A stretch of 64,000 nt of DNA from CAWUJT01 sp963922715 (GTDB lineage Bacteria; Pseudomonadota; Alphaproteobacteria; Rhodobacterales; Rhodobacteraceae): positions 1 through 64,000 of the forward strand of contig CAWUJT010000001.1 in NCBI GenBank assembly GCA_963922715.1, read 5' to 3'. The translations under genes were made by a program, and so were the position numbers. How positions within the stretch are numbered: the first letter of the stretch is position 1; each line of letters opens with the position of its first letter. The notes below the pieces were generated by a model that was given only the letters and a program-made list of their open reading frames with translations, did no database searches and was not told the DNA's origin. This document shows, one piece after another, positions 49,418 through 60,830 of this stretch.

Positions 49418-50955
49418 TGGGGATCCAAGCTGCTGAAATATCTGCAATCTTAAAAGAGCAGATCAAGAATTTTGGCCAAGAGGCTGAAGTTGCCGAAGTC
49501 GGGCGTGTACTTTCAGTCGGTGACGGAATTGCCCGGGTTTACGGGCTCGATAACGTGCAAGCGGGTGAAATGGTGGAATTCCCTGGCGGAATTCGCGGCA
49601 TGGCACTCAACCTTGAAGCTGACAATGTCGGTGTCGTGATTTTCGGCTCTGACCGTGACATTAAGGAGGGCGACACTGTTAAACGCACAAACGCAATTGT
49701 GGATGTGCCTGCCGGTGACGCTCTGCTTGGTCGGGTGGTGGATGCTTTGGGCAATCCACTCGACGGCAAAGGGGCGATCAAAGCCTCAGAGCGGCGCGTG
49801 GCCGATGTCAAAGCGCCAGGTATTATTCCGCGTAAATCCGTGCATGAGCCGATGGCCACAGGCCTAAAGTCGGTCGATGCGATGATCCCGATTGGCCGTG
49901 GACAGCGCGAGTTGATTATCGGAGACAGGCAAACGGGGAAGACCGCGGTTGCCCTTGATACGATCCTAAATCAAAAAGCCTACAACGACGCGGCGGGCGA
50001 TGACGAAAGCAAAAAGCTTTATTGTGTTTATGTCGCCGTTGGCCAAAAGCGGTCAACCGTGGCGCAACTGGTGAAAAAGCTCGAAGAAAGCGGCGCGATT
50101 GAGTATTCGATTATTGTGGCCGCGACGGCCTCTGATCCCGCGCCGATGCAGTTTCTGGCCCCCTATGCGGCCACGGCGATGGCGGAGTATTTCCGCGACA
50201 ACGGCCGCCACGCATTGATCATTTATGATGATCTGTCGAAACAAGCGGTTGCTTATCGCCAGATGTCCCTTCTTCTGCGTCGCCCCCCAGGCCGCGAAGC
50301 GTATCCAGGCGATGTGTTCTATCTGCACTCTCGTCTTTTGGAGCGTTCTGCGAAGCTCAATGAAGACAATGGGGCAGGCTCTTTGACCGCCCTTCCGATC
50401 ATTGAAACGCAAGGCGGGGATGTGTCTGCGTTTATTCCAACCAACGTGATCTCCATCACCGATGGACAAATCTTTCTCGAGACAGAGCTTTTCTACCAAG
50501 GCATCCGCCCGGCTGTGAACACAGGATTGAGCGTCAGCCGTGTGGGATCATCGGCCCAAACCAATGCTATGAAATCTGTTGCAGGTCCTGTGAAACTCTC
50601 GCTGGCGCAATACCGGGAAATGGCCGCGTTCGCACAATTCGGCTCTGACCTGGATGCTGCCACACAGCAGCTTTTGAACAGAGGCGCGCGTCTGACCGAG
50701 CTGATGAAACAACCGCAGTATTCGCCTTTGACAAACGCAGAGATCGTTTGTGTGATCTATGCCGGCACCAAGGGGTATCTCGACAAAGTTGATATCAAAG
50801 ATGTGGGCCGATGGGAGCAGGGGTTGCTCAGCCATATCCGTAGCAAAAATAAAGACCTTCTCGACTTTATCACCGATGAAGATCCTAAGATCAAAGGGGA
50901 CGCCGAGGACAAGCTGAAAGCTGCCATCGATCAATATGCTGCGACATTTGCGTAA
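49417..50955 (+). CDS. atpA: F1 ATP synthase alpha subunit
   Basis: The 512-residue regulatory nucleotide-binding subunit has Walker A GDRQTGKT and the alpha signature ([17 protein letters not shown]). It forms the alpha3beta3 hexamer with AtpD. AGAGG lies in front of the ATG, which overlaps the atpH stop. Order and length are standard for Alphaproteobacteria. Confidence 0.98.
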   Translation: MGIQAAEISAILKEQIKNFGQEAEVAEVGRVLSVGDGIARVYGLDNVQAGEMVEFPGGIRGMALNLEADNVGVVIFGSDRDIKEGDTVKRTNAIVDVPAGDALLGRVVDALGNPLDGKGAIKASERRVADVKAPGIIPRKSVHEPMATGLKSVDAMIPIGRGQRELIIGDRQTGKTAVALDTILNQKAYNDAAGDDESKKLYCVYVAVGQKRSTVAQLVKKLEESGAIEYSIIVAATASDPAPMQFLAPYAATAMAEYFRDNGRHALIIYDDLSKQAVAYRQMSLLLRRPPGREAYPGDVFYLHSRLLERSAKLNEDNGAGSLTALPIIETQGGDVSAFIPTNVISITDGQIFLETELFYQGIRPAVNTGLSVSRVGSSAQTNAMKSVAGPVKLSLAQYREMAAFAQFGSDLDAATQQLLNRGARLTELMKQPQYSPLTNAEIVCVIYAGTKGYLDKVDIKDVGRWEQGLLSHIRSKNKDLLDFITDEDPKIKGDAEDKLKAAIDQYAATFA

Positions 50956-50964
50956 GGTCATCTG

Positions 50965-53285
<2,321 letters not shown>

Positions 53286-53287
53286 TT

Positions 53288-53698
53288 ATGGCGGACAGTA
53301 TGCACTTCGATCTTGTTAGCCCCGAGCGTCGGCTTGCCTCATTCGATGTGACTGAGGTTCAACTGCCAGCTGTAGAAGGTGACATGACAGCGATGCCAAA
53401 CCATGAGCCTATTTTGTCAACTCTACGCCCTGGATTTTTACGTGCCACTGGGCCAGAGGGTGTATCAGAGTACCTTGTTACAGGTGGTTTTGTTGAGATC
53501 GGTGATGGCGGTGGGGTGACAGTTTTGGCAGAACGTGTCTATGATAGAGAAAGTATAACTCAATCTGATATGACGGCACTATTAGACGATGCCCGTAAAC
53601 ATTTGAACGAAGCAGAGCCTGAGGCAATAGAGGCAGCACATAAAATAGTTGGGGATCTTAAAGCACTTACTATCGTCTTAGGTTTTAGCACATCTTAA
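53288..53698 (+). CDS. atpC: F1 ATP synthase epsilon subunit
   Basis: The 136-residue protein has the epsilon beta-sandwich (MHFDLVSPERRLASFDVTEV, GDMTAMPNHEPILSTLRPG) and a short C-terminal helical hairpin. It inhibits ATP hydrolysis and joins the rotor. I use ATG 53288; a TTG six bases upstream is also in frame. The stop codon lies in a 14-bp perfect palindrome ACATCTTAAGATGT (53690-53703) that could mark the operon end but has no U-run. Confidence 0.95.
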   Translation: MADSMHFDLVSPERRLASFDVTEVQLPAVEGDMTAMPNHEPILSTLRPGFLRATGPEGVSEYLVTGGFVEIGDGGGVTVLAERVYDRESITQSDMTALLDDARKHLNEAEPEAIEAAHKIVGDLKALTIVLGFSTS

Positions 53699-53784
53699 GA
53701 TGTTTCTATATGCCGTTAAAAACGTTTTGGTTATACCATTGAGTCATCATTACGTTCACCTGAACTATAGAAAATGAGAGCGTT

Positions 53785-54036
53785 TTATTTTGACGTTTTC
53801 GCCTCTAATGCTTCTATTCTCGCGATAAGTGCCGCATTTTCTTCGCGCGCTTTCTGCGCCATAGCGCGGACGGCATCGAATTCTTCCCGCGTGACAAAAT
53901 CACGATCTGCCAGCCAACGGTCTGTGAGGGATTTAAGCGCTGTTTCGGCCTCTTCGCGTGCGCCTTGTGCAACCCCCATGGCATTCGTCATGAGTTGACT
54001 TAAGTCGTCGAAAACTTTGTTGCGTGTCTGCATCAT
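53785..54036 (-). CDS. UbiK/BMFP family accessory protein
   Basis: The 83-residue helical protein has the BMFP pattern (LSQLMTNAMGVAQGAREEAE, ending in a coiled coil REENAALIARIEALE). UbiK in E. coli assists ubiquinone synthesis with UbiJ. Whether the alphaproteobacterial homologue does the same is not certain. It is divergent from lgt. Confidence 0.85.
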   Translation of the reverse strand: MMQTRNKVFDDLSQLMTNAMGVAQGAREEAETALKSLTDRWLADRDFVTREEFDAVRAMAQKAREENAALIARIEALEAKTSK

Positions 54037-54127
54037 TCTGGTTCCTTTTGTTGTTATTTACAATATGGCCTCTCAAAGTCGAAGGCTCAAGGTTGACATC
54101 TTGGTTTCATCGACCAATCCAACATTT

Positions 54128-55009
54128 ATGATGTTTGCAATACCATTTCCCTCAATCTCTCCCGATTTGTTCTCGTTTGAAGTCGGCGGCTTCACTCTTG
54201 CGCTTAGATGGTATGGGTTGGCGTATATTGCCGGGCTGACCATTGCTTGGGCGTTGGCAGTACATTTTGCTAAGCAGGCAACGCTTTGGCCAGACGCGCG
54301 CGTCCCAATGACACCTGCGCAAGTTGAAGACATCATGACTTGGATGGTTTTAGGGGTGATTTTGGGAGGACGCCTTGGATTTGTGCTGATCTATGAACCT
54401 ACCTATTACCTCTCCAACCCTTTGGAAATACTCAAGGTTTGGCGGGGGGGAATGGCTTTTCATGGCGGTTTCTTGGGTGTAGTGATTGCGGCTTGGATCT
54501 ATGCCTGGCGCCATAAACTCCCGTTAGCCTCAACCGCCGATCTTGTTGCCATTACGGTGCCGCCGGGATTGTTTTTGGGACGTATTGCCAATTTTATCAA
54601 TGCTGAGCTTTGGGGTAGGCCCACCGATGTGCCTTGGGGGGTGATTTTCCCAGGCGAGTTAGCACAAGCCTGTGCCACCGCAGCAGGGCCTTGCGTCAGA
54701 CATCCTTCGCAACTTTACGAGGCTGCTTTGGAAGGGGGTGTTCTGTTTATCGTTTTGATTTGGCTGGCGGTGCGCCGAGGGGCTTTTCACCGCCCTTGGC
54801 TGATCACGGGCACATTCATCGCAGGTTATGGTGCCAGCCGAATTTTTGTTGAGGCGTTTCGCCAAGCCGATCCGCAATATATCACCCCCACCAACCCGGT
54901 CGGTCATGTGATACAGTTGGGTGATTTTGGGCTAACGATGGGGCAACTTCTCTCTGTACCGATGCTTTTGGTCGGCTTTGTTATTATTGTTTATGCGCTT
55001 CGGCGATGA
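54128..55009 (+). CDS. lgt: Prolipoprotein diacylglyceryl transferase
   Basis: Lgt adds diacylglycerol from phosphatidylglycerol to the lipobox cysteine of prolipoproteins in the inner membrane. The 293-residue protein has the family motifs FALRWYGLAY-like (LALRWYGLAYIAG), GRLGFVLIYE, HGGFLGV and GRIANFINAELWGRPT. I start at ATG 54128 because homologues begin MxxxIPFPxIxPxxF; the frame is open 111 bp further, and a second ATG follows immediately. It forms a coupled operon with midA and pgeF. Confidence 0.95.
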   Translation: MMFAIPFPSISPDLFSFEVGGFTLALRWYGLAYIAGLTIAWALAVHFAKQATLWPDARVPMTPAQVEDIMTWMVLGVILGGRLGFVLIYEPTYYLSNPLEILKVWRGGMAFHGGFLGVVIAAWIYAWRHKLPLASTADLVAITVPPGLFLGRIANFINAELWGRPTDVPWGVIFPGELAQACATAAGPCVRHPSQLYEAALEGGVLFIVLIWLAVRRGAFHRPWLITGTFIAGYGASRIFVEAFRQADPQYITPTNPVGHVIQLGDFGLTMGQLLSVPMLLVGFVIIVYALRR

Positions 55010-56073
55010 CCGCTCTGGCGCCACATCTTTTGTCGCTGATAGAAACAGGCGGACCAATCCCCGTTTCAACGTACATGGCAGAGTGTCTTTTGCATCCGAC
55101 ATACGGCTATTACAGCACGAAAGACCCTTTGGGAGAGGCGGGTGATTTCACCACAGCGCCAGAAATGTCTCAAATGTTTGGGGAGTTGATTGGCCTTTGC
55201 CTAGGGCAAGCCTGGGTTGATCAAGGCAAACCTGCAAAACCTCTCCTTACGGAGCTTGGTCCTGGCCGCGGCACATTGATGTCGGATGCTTTGCGCGCTT
55301 TGACGATCATGCCAGAGTTTGCCCCTCGGCTTCATCTGATTGAGGCCTCTGCCGTGCTGCGGCAAGAACAGATGGAACGGCTGCGACACTATGAGCCGAC
55401 CTGGCACGCTTCTGTGACAGACTTGCCGCGCGATCGGCCTCTGTTTCTGATCGCGAACGAATTCTTTGACGCTTTGCCGATCCGTCAATACCAGCGCCGT
55501 GAAACGGGCTGGGATGAGATCATGGTGGCAGCGAAGCATAATAATAAGCTTTGTCAAATACGTGTCCCATGTGTACCTCCTAAGGCTCTTTCGACACGCA
55601 GTGACGTTCAACCTGGGCAAATTGTTGAACTTTGCCCTGCGTTCGCATCAATCATGTCTGAGATTGAGGATCGTTTGACACGCAACGGAGGGGCGGTGGT
55701 CATTATAGATTACGGCGGTTGGCGGTCCTTAGGGGATACAGTGCAGGCTGTTAGGGATCATAAATCTGAATCCATTTTCGCCAATCCAGGAGAAGCTGAT
55801 TTGACGGCACATGTGGATTTTGAAGCTTTGTCAAACCATGCCCCAAACCTCAAAAGATCCGGCATGACGCCCCAGGGTATCTTCCTAGAACGATTGGGGA
55901 TTACAGCGCGCGCGCAACAGCTGGCCAAGACAATGCAGGGGGACGCTTTGGAAAACCATATTGCTGCGCATCGGCGCTTGACGCATCCAAAGGAAATGGG
56001 CTCTTTGTTCAAAGTCCTGGCTTTTGTGCCGAAAGATGCGCCGCTGCCACCTGGGTTTGAGAATACACTATGA
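55006..56073 (+). CDS. MidA/NDUFAF7-family SAM-dependent methyltransferase
   Basis: The 355-residue protein has the COG1565 motifs: MAECLLHPTYGYYSTKDPLG, ELGPGRGTLM (SAM binding) and ANEFFDALPIRQY. The human homologue methylates an arginine of the complex I subunit NDUFS2. The bacterial substrate is unproven. It starts in the lgt stop (ATGA) and overlaps the next start in the same way. Confidence 0.9.
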   Translation: MTALAPHLLSLIETGGPIPVSTYMAECLLHPTYGYYSTKDPLGEAGDFTTAPEMSQMFGELIGLCLGQAWVDQGKPAKPLLTELGPGRGTLMSDALRALTIMPEFAPRLHLIEASAVLRQEQMERLRHYEPTWHASVTDLPRDRPLFLIANEFFDALPIRQYQRRETGWDEIMVAAKHNNKLCQIRVPCVPPKALSTRSDVQPGQIVELCPAFASIMSEIEDRLTRNGGAVVIIDYGGWRSLGDTVQAVRDHKSESIFANPGEADLTAHVDFEALSNHAPNLKRSGMTPQGIFLERLGITARAQQLAKTMQGDALENHIAAHRRLTHPKEMGSLFKVLAFVPKDAPLPPGFENTL

Positions 56074-56822
56074 CATTGGACATCCTGACAAGCGATCTTT
56101 TGCAACCTGCCACGCACGGGTTTTTCACCCGCAAGGGGGGTGTTTCAACTGGACCCTATGCAGGGCTGAATTGCGGTCTTGGATCAGGGGATGAGGTCCA
56201 GCATGTCCTTACCAATCGGCTTCGCGTCAGTGCTACAATAGGGGTTGAGCGTTTGGAAAGTGTCCACCAAACCCATTCTGCGGATGTCTTAATCGTGGAT
56301 ACACCTGTAAAAGAGCCCCGACCAGAAGCAGACGCTTTGGTCACACAAACACCTGGGCTTGCCCTCACAATTCTGACCGCTGATTGCCAACCTGTTCTGT
56401 TCTATGATCCTCAAGCCAAGGTGATTGGTGCGGCCCATGCGGGATGGCGCGGCGCGTTGGATGGTATACTTGAAGCAACGCTTGCGGCCATGCAACGGCT
56501 CGGGGCGCATATAAGTCGTATCCATGCTGTGATTGGACCGACGATTAGTGCGAACGCCTATGAGGTGGGCCCGGAGTTTCGAGATCGTTTCCTGGCCGAT
56601 GACCCCGACACCGCACAGTTTTTTTTCCAAGGTGATGCGGATCGTTTTCAGTTCGACCTCCCATCCTATGGGCTATGGCGGCTGAGGCGTGCAGGCGTTG
56701 GTCAGGCCACTTGGACAGGTCATTGCACCTATACAGATTCTGAGAGCTTCTATTCGTACCGACGCGCCTGCCACGATGGGGCTTCAGATTATGGACGACT
56801 TATTTCTGCTATACGGCTTTGA
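56070..56822 (+). CDS. pgeF: Peptidoglycan editing factor / laccase-domain protein
   Basis: The 250-residue YfiH-family protein has the conserved metal or catalytic residues in SVHQTHSADV, TADCQPVLFYD and AAHAGWRGAL. E. coli PgeF removes peptidoglycan precursors with wrong amino acids; other members were described as purine nucleoside or phenol oxidases. It ends the lgt-midA-pgeF operon and starts in the midA stop. Confidence 0.9.
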   Translation: MTLDILTSDLLQPATHGFFTRKGGVSTGPYAGLNCGLGSGDEVQHVLTNRLRVSATIGVERLESVHQTHSADVLIVDTPVKEPRPEADALVTQTPGLALTILTADCQPVLFYDPQAKVIGAAHAGWRGALDGILEATLAAMQRLGAHISRIHAVIGPTISANAYEVGPEFRDRFLADDPDTAQFFFQGDADRFQFDLPSYGLWRLRRAGVGQATWTGHCTYTDSESFYSYRRACHDGASDYGRLISAIRL

Positions 56823-57037
56823 GACAGGTCTTTGTCAACTTCATGGCGATTTGAGGGAGCTGCGCTTGCATTAAATAAGAATTCTTATGTTTATCTTGGC
56901 TTTATACAGAATTGTTTCGCAATGCAGAACATTTAATGGTCTATTTATTCCCTCAAATCTTCCTATTCACGTCAAAAGTCTGCCTCATGCTGTAGCTATT
57001 GTTTCCTTAGTGAAGCTAAACGCCATGGAGGATAACA

Positions 57038-57172
57038 ATGGCACGTAAGACCTGGATGAAAGAAGTTATCAAAGCAGCAAAAGCTGATAAAACCGAAGCT
57101 CCGTGGACGCGGGGGGCAAAGCGCACTGAAATGATCGCACGCCGCAAAACCGAGGTCCGTAAATCTGCATAA
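57038..57172 (+). CDS. Small conserved basic protein (44 residues)
   Basis: A 44-residue ORF reads MARKTWMKEVIKAAKADK followed by a PWTRG segment and a basic tail. It has a clear ribosome binding site (GGAGG, seven bases before the ATG) and the compositional look of a real protein rather than a random frame. I recall closely similar short proteins in Rhodobacterales, without known function. It stands alone between pgeF and the convergent purK. Confidence 0.7.
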   Translation: MARKTWMKEVIKAAKADKTEAPWTRGAKRTEMIARRKTEVRKSA

Positions 57173-57200
57173 GCGATGATAGATATCAATCACGCAAACG

Positions 57201-58271
57201 TCACTTTGATACTATTCGATTGATATGCCCCATCTTGCGGCCAGGTTTGACGGCGTGTTTGCCATAAAGGTGGACTTGCGTGTGGTTTGTGTTGAGATAT
57301 TTCTCTAACGCCAACACATCGTCGCCAATCAGATTGGTCATCTCGACATCGGCATAGCGGCTGCCATCGCCTAAGGGCAAGCCAGCAATCGCGCGGATAT
57401 GTTGTTCAAATTGATCAACACTGCAGCCAGCCTGGGTCCAATGGCCGGAATTATGCACGCGTGACGCGATTTCGTTGACGAGCAATCCGTCCGAGGTCAC
57501 GAAAAGCTCAACACCTATGACACCAATGTAATCGAGCGCATTTAGAATTTGGCTCGCTATCAAAACAGCATCGGTTTTTTGTGCAGCAGTGAGTGCAGCG
57601 GGCACCGATGTTGTGCGTAAAATACCATCCTTATGAATGTTCTGGCCTGGATCAAAGCAGGCGATGGAGCCATCCATAGCCCGTGCAGCAATGACACTAA
57701 TTTCACAGGAAAAATCCACAAAGCCTTCCAGAACACAGGGCACGGATTTTAGCGATGTCCACGCTTGTGAGATATCAGTGTGCGCGTCTAGTGTAACTTG
57801 CCCTTTACCATCATAGCCAAAGCGCCGTGTCTTGAGGATCCCCGGTGTGCCGATTGTTGCAACAGCCGCGCTTAATGCATCGAGAGTATGCGCGGCTTGA
57901 TACGGGGCGGTCCTAAGGCCAAGGCCATTGAGAAAGTCCTTCTCGGATAGCCTATCTTGTGCCGTTTCTAGCGCTGTTCGGTTTGGAAAAATGGGACAAA
58001 ACTCTTCCAACAGATCCAATGCTGCGGTTGGAATATTTTCGAACTCATATGTGATAAGATCAACGGCTTGACCAAAGTGCCCTAGCGCGGCTTTGTCATC
58101 GTAAGCAGCTTTATGATGATAATTGGCAACATGGGATGCAGGGCAATCACCTGCGGGATCAAAAATCGCACATTTGTAGCCTAAACGACTGGCGGCAACC
58201 GCCAGCATTCTGCCCAGTTGGCCACCCCCTAAAATACCGATTGTCGATCCTTGCGGCAAAGGATTAGACAT
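57201..58271 (-). CDS. purK: N5-carboxyaminoimidazole ribonucleotide synthase
   Basis: This ATP-grasp enzyme carboxylates AIR with bicarbonate in purine synthesis. The 356-residue protein starts [20 protein letters not shown] (ATG 58271), with ATP-grasp segments [15 protein letters not shown] and the C-terminal [15 protein letters not shown]. It overlaps the end of purE by 8 bp, so the two are coupled. An earlier start inside purE is possible but not conserved. Confidence 0.96.
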   Translation of the reverse strand: MSNPLPQGSTIGILGGGQLGRMLAVAASRLGYKCAIFDPAGDCPASHVANYHHKAAYDDKAALGHFGQAVDLITYEFENIPTAALDLLEEFCPIFPNRTALETAQDRLSEKDFLNGLGLRTAPYQAAHTLDALSAAVATIGTPGILKTRRFGYDGKGQVTLDAHTDISQAWTSLKSVPCVLEGFVDFSCEISVIAARAMDGSIACFDPGQNIHKDGILRTTSVPAALTAAQKTDAVLIASQILNALDYIGVIGVELFVTSDGLLVNEIASRVHNSGHWTQAGCSVDQFEQHIRAIAGLPLGDGSRYADVEMTNLIGDDVLALEKYLNTNHTQVHLYGKHAVKPGRKMGHINRIVSK

Positions 58272-58758
58272 CGTGTGGGTGCTCCGGGACGGAGGCAGAC
58301 AGTGCGTCTTTCCAGGATTGAAGACATCTGGCGATGTCCGCATCGCAAAGGGCCAGGATGGACGCTGCCATCAGCCCTGCATTGACCGCCCCAGGTATGC
58401 CGATGGCCATCGTGGCCACGGGGAAACCCTTTGGCATTTGAACGATGGAGTAAAGCGAGTCCACGCCTGACAGAGCCTCAGTCAAGACGGGCACGCCAAT
58501 CACAGGCACATGCGTTTTTGAAGCCAGCATACCGGGCAGATGCGCCGCCCCACCTGCACCGGCAATCATCACTTTAATCCCACGTTTGGGCGCCTCTTCT
58601 CCATACGCCCAAAGCCTGTCAGGCGTACGGTGCGCAGATATGATTTTGGTTTCGTGACTGATTTCTAATGTCGAAAGTATCTCGGCGGCATGACGCATCG
58701 TTGGCCAATCCGACTGACTGCCCATAATTACACCAACACTTAAGGGACGTTCCGACAT
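58264..58758 (-). CDS. purE: N5-carboxyaminoimidazole ribonucleotide mutase
   Basis: The 164-residue octameric class I PurE converts N5-CAIR to CAIR. It has [23 protein letters not shown] (active-site His) and [22 protein letters not shown] precedes the ATG. It lies just downstream of the DUF465 gene and upstream of purK. Confidence 0.96.
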   Translation of the reverse strand: MSERPLSVGVIMGSQSDWPTMRHAAEILSTLEISHETKIISAHRTPDRLWAYGEEAPKRGIKVMIAGAGGAAHLPGMLASKTHVPVIGVPVLTEALSGVDSLYSIVQMPKGFPVATMAIGIPGAVNAGLMAASILALCDADIARCLQSWKDALSASVPEHPHDV

Positions 58759-58773
58759 AGTTATGTCCTTTTC

Positions 58774-58995
58774 TCACGCTATGATATCAGGTGTGATTTG
58801 ATCCTCAAGGCGCACAATTTGATCCTTCAGCATCAACTTGTGTTTTTTTAACCTGCGTATTTCAAGTGAATCCATATGCTCAGTTTCGCCTAAGGAATGT
58901 ATTTTCTCATCAAGGGCACGATGTTCTTGCCGCAAGACCCCAAGTCTTGCGCGCAAAATTTCTTTGGAAGACATTTCGTTGAATGTGAATGTCAT
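58774..58995 (-). CDS. DUF465 / YdcH family small protein
   Basis: The 73-residue protein is a helical hairpin with the DUF465 pattern (RQEHRALDEKIH, then RRLKKHKLMLKDQIVRLE). The function is unknown. An internal ATG at 58974 would give 66 residues and is equally plausible, since no strong ribosome binding site decides. It is 15 bp upstream of purE. Confidence 0.8.
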   Translation of the reverse strand: MTFTFNEMSSKEILRARLGVLRQEHRALDEKIHSLGETEHMDSLEIRRLKKHKLMLKDQIVRLEDQITPDIIA

Positions 58996-59149
58996 GATCT
59001 TGGTTAAATAATTACGGAAGTAACCTCTTTAACGTAAGATTTTAAAATTGCAATGGTATTGTAGAGCTTATCCAGAGCTCCCATATCAAAAGTGTGGTGC
59101 CACGATGGGCCACACCCATAAGCCGGATCGCTTTTTAAAGGACCTGCAC

Positions 59150-59566
59150 ATGAGCAAACTTACTCTTGCAACACATCCCTTTCTTTTGGGTTTTGACGAA
59201 TTAGAGCGTCTTGTCGAACGCACGATAAAATCTGGGAACGAAGGATACCCCCCGTATAATATAGAACAAACGGCTGAAAGCAGTTTTCGGATCACACTTG
59301 CCTTAGCGGGTTTCCACTTGGACAATCTCTCCATTCAAATAGAAGACAGACAATTGGTCATTCGCGGCAAGCAACAAGATGACACAGAGGGGCGTGTGTT
59401 TTTGCATCGCGGTATTGCAGCGCGGCAATTTCAACGTGCATTTGTCCTGGCCGAAGGTGTCGAGGTGGTCGGTGCGACGATGGAGCATGGTCTTTTACAC
59501 GTTGATCTGGAACGATCCCTTCCCGAGAGTGTGATCAAAACAATCAAAATTAAGCGCGGTGATTGA
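59150..59566 (+). CDS. Small heat shock protein, Hsp20/IbpA type
   Basis: The 138-residue chaperone has an alpha-crystallin domain (about 35-130): PPYNIEQTAESSFRITLALAG, GKQQDDTEGRVFLHRGIAARQFQRAF with the conserved FxRxF-like turn, and VEVVGATMEHGLLHVDLER. ATG 59150 follows AAAGGA; the frame is open 102 bp further upstream without conservation. The DUF1150 gene begins one base after its stop, an arrangement usual in Alphaproteobacteria. Confidence 0.92.
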   Translation: MSKLTLATHPFLLGFDELERLVERTIKSGNEGYPPYNIEQTAESSFRITLALAGFHLDNLSIQIEDRQLVIRGKQQDDTEGRVFLHRGIAARQFQRAFVLAEGVEVVGATMEHGLLHVDLERSLPESVIKTIKIKRGD

Positions 59567-59567
59567 G

Positions 59568-59783
59568 ATGAAAAAACAACATTTTGAAGACGATCCGATT
59601 GTCTATATTCGTGCTGTAAACCCAGATGATTTGCCGGAAAAATTACGTGAGCAGACAGATGGTCTTGACCATCTTTACGCTTTACATCGCGCGGACGGAT
59701 CACCTGTGGCGCTTGTCAAAGATCGGCAAACAGCCTTTATCGTTGCGCGGCAAAACGATCTACAGCCCGTGTCTGTCCATTAA
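59568..59783 (+). CDS. DUF1150 family protein
   Basis: The 71-residue protein has the DUF1150 pattern (IVYIRAVNPDDLPEKLR, LYALHRADGSPVALVKDR, ARQNDLQPVSVH). The function is unknown; constant association with Hsp20 genes suggests a stress role. It starts one base after the hsp20 stop and is convergent with the patatin gene. Confidence 0.85.
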   Translation: MKKQHFEDDPIVYIRAVNPDDLPEKLREQTDGLDHLYALHRADGSPVALVKDRQTAFIVARQNDLQPVSVH

Positions 59784-59813
59784 CGGGCGCAAGGGAAACA
59801 GATCAAATAGCGC

Positions 59814-60620
59814 TTAAACGGGCATCATTCCTTTAAGATCCGCAAGACTGCTTCCATGTGCAGGTTCTGCCGCTTGCAGCACAGCAGTCATGCGGTGGAA
59901 TTCATGTGGGCCAAAGTGCCCGATGTTTGGTTTGAGGAGCACCGAAGGTGGAAACCGTGCCAGATGCTGATCTGTCAACGCGCGCACTAAAATGCGAAAC
60001 GCGCCAGAGGCCGCTGTGACAGGACGGGGCAGTTTTGGGCCGTCCCGTGGTACTGACAAGGGGCTGATGACGTCTACCGCAATAATCTTATGATCTTGCG
60101 ACAAAGCCGAGACAGGAAGATTGTCGGTCATCCCCCCATCGATATAAACGGTGTCGTCGATGATCTGTGGCTTGAAAATGCCGGGTATGGCCATGGAGGC
60201 CGCAAGGGCAGGACGCAAGGGCCCGGTCGAGAAATAACGGGCCTTTTGACCATAAAAGTCTGTGGCCACACAGGTAAAAGGAATGGGCAATTCCTCGAAT
60301 GTTTCTGGCACAGTTTCTGGTAAGATCACGGACACAACATGCGCAGGGTCCAGGACACGCCGCAGGCCAATGTCCCACCAAGCCCCGCCAACAATCAGCC
60401 GCCGCCCAAGGCCCGGAAGATCGGAAATGAGTGGGATAACATGGGCGCGAATGTCCGCTGCGCTCATGCCAGCAGCATAGCACACCCCCAAAAGCGCCCC
60501 GATTGATGTGCCTGCAATCGCCTGTGGTTTGAGGTTACAACTGTCGATGGCCTCTAGGACGGGGATATGGGCGATACCTGCGGCACCGCCCCCACTCAAT
60601 GCTAAGGAAATGTTACTCAT
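59814..60620 (-). CDS. Patatin-like phospholipase family protein
   Basis: The 268-residue protein has the oxyanion hole [12 protein letters not shown], the nucleophile serine in GTSIG and the dyad Asp in YIDGGMTDNLP. This is the RssA-type subgroup of bacterial patatins. It is probably a cytoplasmic lipid acyl hydrolase; no signal peptide or membrane helix is visible. It lies between convergent DUF1150 and an upstream RluD-type gene on the same strand. Confidence 0.88.
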   Translation of the reverse strand: MSNISLALSGGGAAGIAHIPVLEAIDSCNLKPQAIAGTSIGALLGVCYAAGMSAADIRAHVIPLISDLPGLGRRLIVGGAWWDIGLRRVLDPAHVVSVILPETVPETFEELPIPFTCVATDFYGQKARYFSTGPLRPALAASMAIPGIFKPQIIDDTVYIDGGMTDNLPVSALSQDHKIIAVDVISPLSVPRDGPKLPRPVTAASGAFRILVRALTDQHLARFPPSVLLKPNIGHFGPHEFHRMTAVLQAAEPAHGSSLADLKGMMPV

Positions 60621-60650
60621 ATGGTCAAGCCATTGGTGCGAAAATGATAG

Positions 60651-60680
60651 GTTATCAAGTCTAAAGTGCTTTTTGATAAC
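60651..60680. repeat. Inverted repeat upstream of the patatin gene
   Basis: GTTATCAA (60651-60658) and TTGATAAC (60673-60680) form a perfect 8-bp dyad with a 14-nt spacer, about 30 bp before the patatin start. It could be an operator or a transcript hairpin from the upstream gene; the sequence alone does not decide. Confidence 0.4.
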
Positions 60681-60830
60681 AAAACTCAGTAAATACGATA
60701 ATCGAACGTGAGCATATCGTCCAGATTGACCCAGTCTTGTGTCATCACACTCGTCTTGTGCTTCTCAGAGATAGTCAATCGAACTATTTATAGGTCGTTG
60801 GTTCAACTTGAGGCCACAGCAGACATCTCG

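Noticed and set aside
53690..53703. Palindrome ACATCTTAAGATGT as atp operon terminator
   Set aside because: It has no loop and no U-run and includes the atpC stop codon; kept only as a remark under atpC.
57183..57226. Inverted repeat ATATCAATC/GATTGATAT as terminator of purK
   Set aside because: The right arm is inside the purK coding end, the loop is 26 nt and there is no U-run; too weak to call as a terminator.
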